A stretch of 14,766 nt of DNA. It comes from DASVBE01 sp036375995. GTDB taxonomy: Bacteria > Actinomycetota > Actinomycetes > Streptosporangiales > Streptosporangiaceae. The DNA lies in NCBI GenBank assembly GCA_036375995.1, contig DASVBE010000031.1:1-14766 (forward strand), in the 5' to 3' direction. The notes under the pieces were generated by a model that did no database searches, had not been told where the DNA came from, and saw nothing but the letters and a program-made list of their open reading frames with translations. Position 1 is the stretch's first letter; each line of letters starts with the position of its first letter. The position numbers were made by a program, and so were the translations under genes. Shown piece by piece: positions 1 to 5,967 of the stretch.

Positions 1-138
1 GATCAGGGAGCGGGCATCCCGCGCCCGGCTGGCAAGGCGGAGGAGGAACCGCCCATAGCTCCGCGATGGGCGACGCCGGCAACGCCGCCAGGCGGGATGC
101 GGGGGCCCGCGAGCCGGCCAGGGACTTCGAGACAGGCC
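1..138. other. Left edge, no confident gene
   Basis: This is the stretch downstream of the threonine aldolase stop. In the plus strand, positions 2-55 are open and end at a TAG at 56-58. They encode an arginine-rich tail of 18 residues ending RRRRNRP, which could be the C-terminus of a gene starting outside the window. It is too short to name. I see no convincing terminator hairpin with a T-tract for the aldolase here. Confidence 0.3.
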
Positions 139-1215
139 CTAACCGCGCCCCGCGGCCGCCGGCCGGCTGCGGGTCAGCGCTTTGGCAGCGCGCTGCCAGG
201 CGGCCAGAGCGGCGGTGATCTCCCCGGCGCCGATACCGACGTGGGTGATCATCCGCACCCGGCCGTCCACCGTGGAGACCAGCAGGCCCTCCGCGGCCAG
301 CGCGGCTACCCAGCGGGCCGTGCCGCCCGGCACGCTGGCGAACACGATGTTGGTGACCACGCCGTCCAGGTCCACCGCGCCCGGCAGCAGTTCCGCGACC
401 CCCTCGGCCAGCCGCCGGGCGTTCTCGTGGTCCTCGTGCAGCCGCTTGGGACCCTCCTCCAGCGCGACCAGGCCCGCGGCAGCCAGGATCCCGGCCTGCC
501 GCCACGCCCCGCCGAAGAGGATCTTCAGCCGCCTGGCCTCCCGGATGAACTCGCGGTCCCCGGCAAGGATCGAGCCGATCGGCGCGCCCAGGCCCTTGGA
601 CAGGCAGAACATCATCGCGGTCACCGCGGTGCCGTAGTCGGCCAGCGCCGCGCCGGTAACCGTGCACGCGTTGAAGATCCGGGCGCCGTCCAGGTAGAGC
701 GGCACGCCGTGGGCCGCGCACACCGCGGAGATCGCCTGCACCTCGCTAACCGGCAGCACCGAGCCGCCGCCGACCTGGTGCGTGTTCTCGATCGTGACCA
801 GGTCGGTCACCGTGGCGTCGGACGGGTCAGGAGCCAGTGCGTCGTCGACCTGCGTGGCCGTCAGCCGGCCCCGGTCCGCACCGGTGACACGCCGGAAGGC
901 GATGCCGGACAGCACCGCCGACGCGGCCGCCTCGGTCCGGCCCGTATGGGCCGTGGCCTCGCACACCGCGAAGTGCCCGGACCGGACGAACGCGTGCATG
1001 GCGATCTGGTTGCACATGGTCCCGGTCGGCAGGAACGCCGCGGCCTGGCGGCCAGCCAGCTCGGCGGCCCGGTCCTGCAGGGCGTTCACGGTCGGGTCGT
1101 CGCCGTACCAGTCGTCGCCCACCTCGGCGCTGGCCATGGCCTGCCGCATGGCCGCCGAGGGCTTGGTGACGGTGTCGGAGCGCAGGTCAATGGGGGCATC
1201 CATGCGGGGCGCCAT
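139..1215 (-). CDS. ltaE: Low-specificity L-threonine aldolase (PLP-dependent)
   Basis: Predicted cytosolic PLP enzyme of fold type I that cleaves L-threonine or L-allo-threonine to glycine and acetaldehyde (358 aa, a normal length for the family). The N-terminus carries the family signature DLRSDTVTKP (residues 10-19), followed by GDDWYGDDPTVNALQ. His90 in the CEATAH segment probably corresponds to the histidine that stacks on the PLP ring. The D-G-A-R motif (176-179) holds the aspartate that contacts the pyridine nitrogen. Lys207 in FCLSKGLGAPIGS is the Schiff-base lysine. The chosen ATG at 1215 is preceded by GAGG five nt upstream; an in-frame ATG at 1203 is an alternative and sits closer to the conserved start. 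The gene stands alone, with more than 500 nt of non-ORF sequence upstream. The family assignment is secure; stereospecificity cannot be read from sequence. Confidence 0.95.
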   Translation of the reverse strand: MAPRMDAPIDLRSDTVTKPSAAMRQAMASAEVGDDWYGDDPTVNALQDRAAELAGRQAAAFLPTGTMCNQIAMHAFVRSGHFAVCEATAHTGRTEAAASAVLSGIAFRRVTGADRGRLTATQVDDALAPDPSDATVTDLVTIENTHQVGGGSVLPVSEVQAISAVCAAHGVPLYLDGARIFNACTVTGAALADYGTAVTAMMFCLSKGLGAPIGSILAGDREFIREARRLKILFGGAWRQAGILAAAGLVALEEGPKRLHEDHENARRLAEGVAELLPGAVDLDGVVTNIVFASVPGGTARWVAALAAEGLLVSTVDGRVRMITHVGIGAGEITAALAAWQRAAKALTRSRPAAAGRG

Positions 1216-1414
1216 CCTTGCCTCGGGACGGCGGTGGGCCCTCCACCGCCTCAGCCGATCATGCCAAGGGCGCCGGCCCGGCCGGCCAGCACGGGCCGCC
1301 CGGGCGCCCGGGCCAACCCAGAGACCAGCACCGCATACCGCGCGATGCGGGCGTGTCGCGCCGGGTAAGCGGGTCCATGATCGGGCAAAATGACGGCGTC
1401 AGGCAGAATGGCGA
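1216..1414. other. Upstream region of threonine aldolase, no gene seen
   Basis: Non-coding by my reading. It contains the 5' region of the aldolase and a perfect 16-bp palindrome, GCCCGGGCGCCCGGGC, at 1298-1313. Two GCCGGC hexamers lie at 1272-1277 and 1281-1286. The open frames across it lack start context and recognisable protein features. The aldolase promoter is presumably here, but I cannot point to convincing -35 and -10 hexamers. Confidence 0.4.
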
Positions 1415-1449
1415 CGAGGCCCCTTCATGTATGAGATGAAGGGGCCTCG
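1415..1449 (-). terminator. Perfect 14-bp stem hairpin, likely terminator
   Basis: CGAGGCCCCTTCAT at 1415-1428 is the exact reverse complement of ATGAAGGGGCCTCG at 1436-1449, with a 7-nt loop (1429-1435). Read on the minus strand it starts 25 nt after the stop of the small ORF at 1475-1612. There is no long T-tract after it, which is common for hairpin terminators in high-GC actinomycetes. The perfect stem would work in both directions. It could instead be a processing site or part of a dispersed repeat. Confidence 0.65.
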
Positions 1450-1474
1450 CCTGGCCCTGCGGGCCCGCCAGCAG

Positions 1475-1612
1475 CTAGTTGCCCAGCCACTGCCGTACCC
1501 CGCCTGACCGGCCGCCGGTCCCACATACCCGCTCGCAGAACCGGTTTCCCAGCTCCCCGCGCGTGCCCCGGGTTGCCCCTGGGCCGGTATCCGTCTCCGG
1601 CGGTGAGTGCAT
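1475..1612 (-). CDS. Candidate 45-aa small protein with CxxxC motif
   Basis: Unrecognised small ORF, below usual length cut-offs. It opens with ATG at 1612-1610 and closes with TAG at 1477-1475. A strong Shine-Dalgarno, GGAGGG (plus-strand 1620-1625), lies exactly 7 nt before the ATG. The product begins MHSPPETD, is rich in Gly and Arg, carries two cysteines spaced CxxxC (C26 and C30 in NRFCERVCG) and ends VRQWLGN. No signal peptide or membrane segment is visible. A promoter-like pair lies upstream, a DnaA-box-like repeat array lies further upstream, and a perfect hairpin follows 25 nt after the stop, so the unit looks self-contained. Third codon positions are mostly G/C, somewhat less so than in the neighbours. 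It follows the endonuclease gene on the same strand by 137 nt and could alternatively be the tail of that operon. Coding status is inference from signals, not from recognised homology. Confidence 0.5.
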   Translation of the reverse strand: MHSPPETDTGPGATRGTRGELGNRFCERVCGTGGRSGGVRQWLGN

Positions 1613-1619
1613 TTCTACG

Positions 1620-1625
1620 CCCTCC
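1620..1625 (-). promoter_or_regulatory. Shine-Dalgarno GGAGGG of the small ORF
   Basis: The plus strand reads CCCTCC, so the minus strand reads GGAGGG with a 7-nt spacer to the ATG at 1612. This near-ideal spacing is the main reason for calling the 45-codon ORF and fixing its start. Confidence 0.55.
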
Positions 1626-1667
1626 GATCCGGCCCGCACAAGAGGCTGCCCGCCACCTTTTCAAGAT

Positions 1668-1695
1668 CTTTTAGCCATCCACAGTTCATCCACAA
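1668..1695 (-). promoter_or_regulatory. Candidate promoter for the small ORF
   Basis: The minus strand shows TTGTGG (1695-1690), a 16-nt spacer, then TAAAAG (1673-1668), a plausible -35/-10 pair. It lies in a locally AT-rich stretch (1657-1674) that contrasts with the GC-rich surroundings. Transcription would start near 1661, leaving a leader of roughly 48 nt before the ATG. Two of the DnaA-box-like repeats overlap the -35 and spacer. Confidence 0.3.
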
Positions 1696-1759
1696 GGCAG
1701 CCGGCGTTCTCCCCAGAGCAGCGGGTTTGTCCACCGTTTCGTCCACCGATCAGTCCACA
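1675..1759 (+). repeat. Five DnaA-box-like 9-mers in helical phase
   Basis: Five same-orientation 9-mers share the core (A/G)TCCAC: CCATCCACA (1675-1683), TCATCCACA (1686-1694), TTGTCCACC (1727-1735), TCGTCCACC (1739-1747) and CAGTCCACA (1751-1759). Start-to-start distances are 11, 41, 12 and 12 nt. The best copies differ by one base from the DnaA-box forms TTGTCCACA or TTATCCACA; the others differ by two. An AT-rich run (1657-1674) adjoins the first box. The array overlaps the last codon of the endonuclease gene and lies upstream of the small ORF promoter. It could bind DnaA, serve as another regulator's operator, or be an iteron relic. There is no dnaA/dnaN/recF context, so it is not the chromosomal origin. 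Confidence 0.45.
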
Positions 1760-2754
1760 GCCCGCCGACGGCGGGGGACCGCTGGTGCGGTCACCACCGG
1801 GTCGCCGCGCTGGGCCAGGACCCAGCGATCGCCGGCGATCTCCGCGCATGCCCCGATGTGACCCGGGCCCGCCGGAACCACCCGGACCGAGATGAACTCG
1901 CCGCTGCGCGGCACGGGCAGCCCCAGCGCCCGGGCGACCTCGGGGTCGGGATCCTGGTGGCCGAGCACCAGGATGCCGTCCGCCCGCAGCGCCGTCCGCG
2001 CCCCGCCGTTGCCACGGGCCCGCTTCATGAAGTCGTCCTGCCGGGCCACTGTCGCCAGCTCGGCGCGCCGGATAATCCGCCCCTGCACCCGGCGGAACAG
2101 CTCGTTCGTACGGGCCTGCCCATGCTGCTGACCGCGCACCGCCCGAGCGCCCAGGATCTCGCTCAGGGTTCCCGGATCGAGATCGAGGAACAGGTTCGGG
2201 GTCAGCCGCTGATGGCCCGGCCACAGCCGCCGGATCCGGCCCAGGCTGGCCGTGGCCAGCTGGCGTTTCGCGTCCCGGTTCGGCCGCTCGCGCAGGTACT
2301 CCGGCCGGACCCGGATCAGCCCGGCCGCCCACCAGCTGCCGGAGTCGCGGGCCGACAGCAGCAGGCACAGCTGGTTCTCCGCCTCCGGCGGCAGCTCCCA
2401 GCTGCCCCAGGTCATCGAGTACTTGCAGTCCACCTCGTGGCCCGCGATCCGGTAGTCGGTGACGTCCCCGTCGCCGAACTCGAACCGGTTCTGCAGGTTG
2501 ATCTCGACCAGCGTGCCCATGTGGGTCTTCTCGGTCTTGCGCAGGTCGTCGTAGCTGTACCGGCCGGTGTGCTGGCCGTCGTAGAGCTGGTCCAGGGTGT
2601 CCCGCAGCACCCCGGCGACCCGGTCACCGGTCGGGTCACAGCGCTCGAGCTCGGCCTGCACCGCATCCAGCGCCGGGTCCTCGCCGAACGCGGGCACCGG
2701 CGCGGGCGGCGCTTCGAAGAACGCCAGCTGCTCGCCGTCGGTGATCTCCGTCAT
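1750..2754 (-). CDS. NaeI-family type II (IIE) restriction endonuclease
   Basis: Cuts unmodified double-stranded DNA; NaeI itself recognises GCCGGC and must bind a second site for full activity. With the ATG at 2754 the protein has 334 aa, against 317 for NaeI. From memory of the NaeI sequence, the residues align with an offset of 14: Glu84, Asp100, Asp109 and Lys111 (GTLVEINL, TDY and VDCKYS) match the catalytic Glu70, Asp86, Asp95 and Lys97. The N-terminal endonuclease domain spans about residues 15-176 and the C-terminal DNA-binding domain about 186-331, including NQ/GQQHGQAR-NELFRRVQGR and QDDFMKRARG-NGGAR. Leu57 in DQLYDG matches Leu43, the residue whose change to Lys turns NaeI into a topoisomerase-like enzyme, so this is predicted to be a plain nuclease. 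A GTG at 2802 would overlap the methylase; the ATG resembles the NaeI start better. The same site as NaeI is an inference. Confidence 0.93.
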   Translation of the reverse strand: MTEITDGEQLAFFEAPPAPVPAFGEDPALDAVQAELERCDPTGDRVAGVLRDTLDQLYDGQHTGRYSYDDLRKTEKTHMGTLVEINLQNRFEFGDGDVTDYRIAGHEVDCKYSMTWGSWELPPEAENQLCLLLSARDSGSWWAAGLIRVRPEYLRERPNRDAKRQLATASLGRIRRLWPGHQRLTPNLFLDLDPGTLSEILGARAVRGQQHGQARTNELFRRVQGRIIRRAELATVARQDDFMKRARGNGGARTALRADGILVLGHQDPDPEVARALGLPVPRSGEFISVRVVPAGPGHIGACAEIAGDRWVLAQRGDPVVTAPAVPRRRRAVD

Positions 2755-2783
2755 GGCCGCCGGCCCAGGAGGCGGGAAGAGGG

Positions 2784-3854
2784 TCAGACCGCGCGCAGCC
2801 ACCGGCCCGGGCCATCCAGCTCGGCCGCGGCCAGCTCGGCGGCGGCCCGCTCAGCCGCGGCCACGGCCAGCGCCATCCGGATGCTGCCGCCGACCGCCTT
2901 GGCCACCGGGGGCGGGAACGCGTTGCCGATCTGCCGGTAGCCCGCGGTCTTACGGCCGGAGAACCGCCAGCCGGCCGGGAACCCCTGAATCGCGGCGGCC
3001 ATCGGCAGCGTCAGCCGCGGCAGGTGATCAGCCGGGTGTGACGGCCCGGGCGGCGCGTCGGCCAGCCCCTTGCCGTCCACGCTGAGCCGCAGCCACGCCT
3101 CGCGGGCCCGGGTCGGGCCCAGGTCCGGGCCGCCGTGCTTGCGCGACCCGCCGACCAGCGTGGGCCCGATGCCGCTGGCCCGCCCAGCCCAGCTTGCCGC
3201 GCCGGGCCAGCCGTCCGCGGCCATCAGGTCGGCCAGCGCCGCGCCCACGGTCGGCGGCTGGCCGTCCGGGACCGGCCAGCGGAAGTGCCGGAACGCCTCG
3301 GGCCGCAGGGCGACCAGGATGAACCGCGGCCGCAGCTGCGGCACGCCGAAGTCGCACGCGTTGAGCACCTGCCAGTCGGCCTGATACCCGAGCGAGGCCA
3401 GCCGGGCCAGCACCTGGTCCCGGTAGCCGTCGAACCGCCGGGTGGACAGCCCGGGGACGTTCTCCAGCATGATCGCGGCTGGCTGGCATTCCTCGATCAG
3501 CCGCAGCGCCTGCGGGAACAGGTCACGCTCGTCATCGGCGCCCAGCTGCTTGCCCGCGATCGAGAACGGCGGGCAGGGCACGCCGCCGGCCAGCAGGCTC
3601 ACGCCCCGGTACGGGTGCCCGTCGAAGTGGTGCACGTCCTGCTCGACGATCTTCCAGCCGGGCCGGTTCTGCCGCAGCGTGGCGCACGCGTCCGGGTCGA
3701 TCTCGACCGCCGCCGTGTGCTGGAAGCCGGCCTGTTCCAGCCCCAGCGCCTGGCCGCCAGCGCCAGCACAGATTTCCAGGCAGGTCAGCTCGTCCATGCC
3801 ACCCCCGCCCCCGCTGGCCTCCCGGGCCTCATCGGTGCCAGCCAGCGATCTCAT
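2784..3854 (-). CDS. C5-cytosine DNA methyltransferase (M.NaeI-type)
   Basis: Protects host DNA by SAM-dependent methylation of cytosine in the site cut by the adjacent endonuclease. Counting from the internal Met at 3797, the motifs are in canonical order. They are motif I (LEICAGAGGQALGLEQAGF, 7-25), motif IV with catalytic Cys75 (GGVPCPPFS), motif VI ENV (112-114), motif VIII QLRPR (154-158), then a target-recognition region, motif IX (LPMAAAIQGFP) and motif X (YRQIGNAFPPPVAKAV). All are intact. Three starts are possible. TTG at 3878 is the longest. ATG at 3854 follows a TAGAGT hexamer by 7 nt, as for a leaderless mRNA. ATG at 3797 begins the conserved domain and has a G-rich sequence upstream. 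I choose 3854 (356 aa). The endonuclease follows 29 nt downstream on the same strand. No controller protein or Vsr repair endonuclease is present. Confidence 0.95.
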   Translation of the reverse strand: MRSLAGTDEAREASGGGGGMDELTCLEICAGAGGQALGLEQAGFQHTAAVEIDPDACATLRQNRPGWKIVEQDVHHFDGHPYRGVSLLAGGVPCPPFSIAGKQLGADDERDLFPQALRLIEECQPAAIMLENVPGLSTRRFDGYRDQVLARLASLGYQADWQVLNACDFGVPQLRPRFILVALRPEAFRHFRWPVPDGQPPTVGAALADLMAADGWPGAASWAGRASGIGPTLVGGSRKHGGPDLGPTRAREAWLRLSVDGKGLADAPPGPSHPADHLPRLTLPMAAAIQGFPAGWRFSGRKTAGYRQIGNAFPPPVAKAVGGSIRMALAVAAAERAAAELAAAELDGPGRWLRAV

Positions 3855-3861
3855 CCCGAGC

Positions 3862-3867
3862 ACTCTA
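3862..3867 (-). promoter_or_regulatory. -10 element (TAGAGT) of the R-M operon
   Basis: The minus strand shows TAGAGT, fitting the actinobacterial TANNNT -10 consensus, 7 nt before the ATG at 3854. The transcript would begin at or next to the start codon. No good -35 at 16-19 nt is seen. A short initial protein segment or a 57-nt leader (if translation starts at 3797) are both compatible. Confidence 0.45.
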
Positions 3868-3975
3868 CAGAACGCCAAGATCGCTTTCTAGCAACTTCTC
3901 GTACGCCTGTTCGATGTGTCGCCAGCGACCTGCGGCCAGCCGAATTCTCAGGTGCGCAATCCGGGCGCGGCTTGC

Positions 3976-3981
3976 TATACC
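3976..3981 (+). promoter_or_regulatory. -10 element (TATACC) of the DUF3500 gene
   Basis: TATACC lies 6 nt before the ATG at 3988, an arrangement typical of leaderless actinobacterial transcripts. The last base departs from TANNNT. The methylase promoter faces away about 110 nt to the left, so the 133-nt gap serves both directions. Confidence 0.4.
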
Positions 3982-3987
3982 GGGTTC

Positions 3988-4989
3988 ATGCCTGCCGATG
4001 CGCTGCCCGCCAGCCCCCTCCCCGGCCAGATGCGCGGGGCCGCGGCCGCCCTGCTCGGGCTGCTGACCGAAGAGCAGCGCACCCTCGCCGCGCTGCCGTT
4101 CGACGACGACAAGGCCCGCCGCTGGCTGGAGTACCGGCCGGAGGCCAGGCCCGGCGCCTGCCTGGCCACCCTCAGCCCGCCCGCCCGCAAGGCCGCCCAC
4201 CGCCTGCTCGCCACCGGGCTGAGCGAGCCGGCCTACGCCCAGGCCATGGCCGTCACCGCCCTGGAAGAGGTACTCGACCGCCGCGAAGGCTGGCGGAACG
4301 CGCGTCACAGCAATGACTACTGGGTCGCGGTGTTCGGTGACCCGGCCGGCACCGCGCCGTGGTCCTGGCGGTTCGAGGGCCACCACCTGTCGGTCACGAT
4401 GACCCTCGCCGGCGACGGCATCTCCCCGGCCCCGGTGTTCCTCGGCGCCAACCCCGCCGCCGTACGCGCGGCCGGCCGCGTCGTGTCCCGGCCGCTGGCC
4501 CCCGAGGAGGACCTGGCCAGGGAACTGCTGGCCACCATGGACCGGCCGGCCAGGGCCGCCGCAACGGTCGCCAGCCAGCCGCCCCCCGACATCCGCTCCG
4601 GGGTCAGCGCCCGCGCCGAGGAGCGGATCGAGCCCGCCGGCGTCCCGGCCAGCCACCTCGCCCCCGACGCCCGCGCCCTGCTCGGCCAGCTCACCGCGCT
4701 GTACCTGAGCCGCCTGCCCGCCGCCCTGGCCGCCCGGGAGACAGCCCGGATCGCCGGCCACGAGCTGTACTTCGCCTGGGAGGGCCCGCCGCAGCCGGGC
4801 ACCGCGCACTACTACCGGGTGCAGGGCGACGACCTGCTGATCGAGTACGACAGCACGACCAGCGACGGCAACCACGCGCACACCGTGCTGCGCCGCCCGC
4901 GCAGCGACTTCGGCGACGACGTGCTCGCCGCGCACTACCGGCAAGCCGGGCACCACCCGCCGCCCGCGCCCCGCCCGGCCGGGCGCTAG
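3988..4989 (+). CDS. DUF3500 domain-containing protein
   Basis: Protein of 333 aa matching the DUF3500 family in length and in its most characteristic segments: WSWRFEGHHLSV (125-136), FLGANPA (151-157), a central acidic stretch PLAPEEDLAREL (169-180), and the C-terminal pair IEYD (285-288) with NHAHTV (295-300). The biochemical function of the family is not established. The paired histidines (132/133, 296/298) and the acidic IEYD segment make a metal or ligand site conceivable, but that is my inference. No signal peptide or transmembrane segment is obvious. The ATG at 3988 is supported by the -10 hexamer 6 nt upstream; an upstream in-frame start at 3916 would add a non-conserved tail. It is divergent from the restriction-modification operon and followed at once by the VOC gene. 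Confidence 0.85.
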   Translation: MPADALPASPLPGQMRGAAAALLGLLTEEQRTLAALPFDDDKARRWLEYRPEARPGACLATLSPPARKAAHRLLATGLSEPAYAQAMAVTALEEVLDRREGWRNARHSNDYWVAVFGDPAGTAPWSWRFEGHHLSVTMTLAGDGISPAPVFLGANPAAVRAAGRVVSRPLAPEEDLARELLATMDRPARAAATVASQPPPDIRSGVSARAEERIEPAGVPASHLAPDARALLGQLTALYLSRLPAALAARETARIAGHELYFAWEGPPQPGTAHYYRVQGDDLLIEYDSTTSDGNHAHTVLRRPRSDFGDDVLAAHYRQAGHHPPPAPRPAGR

Positions 4990-4992
4990 GTT
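4987..4992 (+). promoter_or_regulatory. -10 element (TAGGTT) inside the preceding stop codon
   Basis: TAGGTT matches TANNNT, lies 6 nt before the GTG at 4999, and its first three bases are the stop codon of the DUF3500 gene. This suggests the VOC gene has its own leaderless promoter as well as possible read-through. Confidence 0.45.
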
Positions 4993-4998
4993 AGCGCC

Positions 4999-5388
4999 GT
5001 GACGCACTTCAGCAGGGTGAACATGATCGTGATCGACGTCCCGGACGCCGACCACGATCAGGAGCTGGCGTTCTGGGCCGCGGCCACCGGGTCGAAGCTG
5101 AACCACATCGGGAAGTTCCCCGAGTACCACGGCGGGCGGCTGGACGCCGGCGCGGGCGACATCTGCATGCTGGTGCAGCGGCTCGGCGACGGCCCGGCCC
5201 GGATTCACATCGATATTCACACCAGCGACCTCGAAGCCGAGGTGACCCGCCTGGAGCAGGCCGGCGCCACCCGCCTCCGGGAGGCCAACGGCTGGTGGAT
5301 CATGCGCGACCCGGCCGGCCTGGTGTTCTGCGTGGTCCCCGACCCGCCGGGAACCCTCACCGACGACAACGCCCAGCGCTGGGACTAG
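4999..5388 (+). CDS. VOC (glyoxalase/bleomycin-resistance fold) family protein
   Basis: Small single-domain protein of 129 aa with the paired beta-alpha-beta-beta-beta pattern of the vicinal oxygen chelate superfamily. The N-terminal strand HFSRVNMIVIDVPDAD leads to a helix ELAFWAAATG (the usual FY/FW-x-x-x-T/L-G motif). The second half has ARIHIDIHTSDLEAEVTRLEQAGA followed by WWIMRDPAGLVFCVV, the strand pair that ends most VOC domains. Possible metal ligands include His and Glu residues in HIDIH and near the C-terminus, but the usual set of metal ligands is not clearly complete. The substrate is unknown. GTG at 4999 is fixed by the -10 hexamer. The gene meets the Lrp gene tail to tail with only 1 nt between stops. 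Confidence 0.85.
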   Translation: MTHFSRVNMIVIDVPDADHDQELAFWAAATGSKLNHIGKFPEYHGGRLDAGAGDICMLVQRLGDGPARIHIDIHTSDLEAEVTRLEQAGATRLREANGWWIMRDPAGLVFCVVPDPPGTLTDDNAQRWD

Positions 5389-5389
5389 A

Positions 5390-5896
5390 TCAGCCCAGGC
5401 TCCCGCCCGGCCCGCCTGTGCTGTTGAGGCCCGTGCTGCCGTCCGGGACGCCCGGCACCGGCAGCGGCCGCGGCGGCACCGGCGACGACACCACGATCGA
5501 GCTGACCGTGTTCCCGAACAGCAGGAACCTGTCCAGGATCTCGGCCAGCCGGTCCACCGCCGGCGCGTGCACCTTGACCAGGAAGCAGTCCTCGCCGGTG
5601 ATCCGGTGGCACTCGGTGACCTGCGGAAGCTGGGCCGCCAGCTCGGCGATCCTGGGCAGCTGCCCGGCGGTCGGCCGGATCCGGGCGAACGCGGTCACCG
5701 GCAGACCCAGCGCCGCCGGGCTCACCTCCATCCGGTAGCCGGTGATGATCCCGGCCCGCTCCATCCGCTGCACCCGCTCGGTCACCGCCGGGGCGCTCAT
5801 CCCCACCCGCCGGCCCAGCGCGGACATGCTGATCCGCGGGTCGGCGTGCAGTTCGGCGAGGAGACGGCGGTTGGTCTGATCCAGGACTGGGTGCAA
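5390..5896 (-). CDS. Lrp/AsnC family transcriptional regulator
   Basis: DNA-binding regulator that normally senses amino acids. From the TTG at 5896 the protein has 168 aa and opens with the usual Lrp pattern LDQTNRRLLAEL. The winged helix-turn-helix is at about 24-46 (SALGRRVGMSAPAVTERVQRM), and the C-terminal RAM/AsnC effector domain includes CHRITGEDCFLVKVHA (96-111). A TTG at 5941 would extend it by 15 residues and has AAAGGAAGAAG upstream. I prefer 5896 because the extension is non-conserved and would consume the AT-rich gap that looks regulatory. The C-terminal tail is rich in Gly and Pro and longer than usual. The divergent exporter next door is the likely target, as for many LysE- or EamA-type exporters paired with Lrp proteins, and autoregulation is plausible. 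Confidence 0.92.
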   Translation of the reverse strand: MHPVLDQTNRRLLAELHADPRISMSALGRRVGMSAPAVTERVQRMERAGIITGYRMEVSPAALGLPVTAFARIRPTAGQLPRIAELAAQLPQVTECHRITGEDCFLVKVHAPAVDRLAEILDRFLLFGNTVSSIVVSSPVPPRPLPVPGVPDGSTGLNSTGGPGGSLG

Positions 5897-5967
5897 ACCA
5901 CCGTAATCCTTATCGGCACTTTCCCGTGATTCTGAAGGCAAACTCTGGCTTCTTCCTTTAGATCGGC
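5897..5967. promoter_or_regulatory. Divergent Lrp/exporter control region
   Basis: This 71-nt stretch is clearly richer in A and T than its surroundings, as expected for promoter and Lrp-binding DNA. It holds two related 12-mers in direct orientation, CCGTAATCCTTA (5901-5912) and CCGTGATTCTGA (5924-5935). They match at 9 of 12 positions and start 23 nt apart, about two helical turns. They are candidate regulator contacts. Clear -35/-10 pairs are not evident. Confidence 0.4.

Noticed and set aside
97..1368. 423-codon plus-strand open frame over the threonine aldolase
   Set aside because: The opposite strand encodes a complete aldolase with its PLP lysine. The plus-strand product has no recognisable motif and only reflects high GC.
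1657..1760. Chromosomal replication origin
   Set aside because: The DnaA-box-like cluster and AT-rich run are suggestive, but there is no dnaA, dnaN, recF or rpmH nearby, the boxes are few and imperfect, and the array overlaps the end of a coding gene.
1750..2754. Topoisomerase or recombinase activity of the NaeI homologue
   Set aside because: That activity in NaeI needs the Leu43-to-Lys change. The equivalent residue here is Leu57, so an ordinary endonuclease is expected.
5372..5383. CCCAGCGCTGGG palindrome as a terminator for the converging VOC and Lrp genes
   Set aside because: The 12-bp palindrome has no loop and no T-tract, lies inside the VOC coding sequence, and such palindromes are expected by chance at this GC content.
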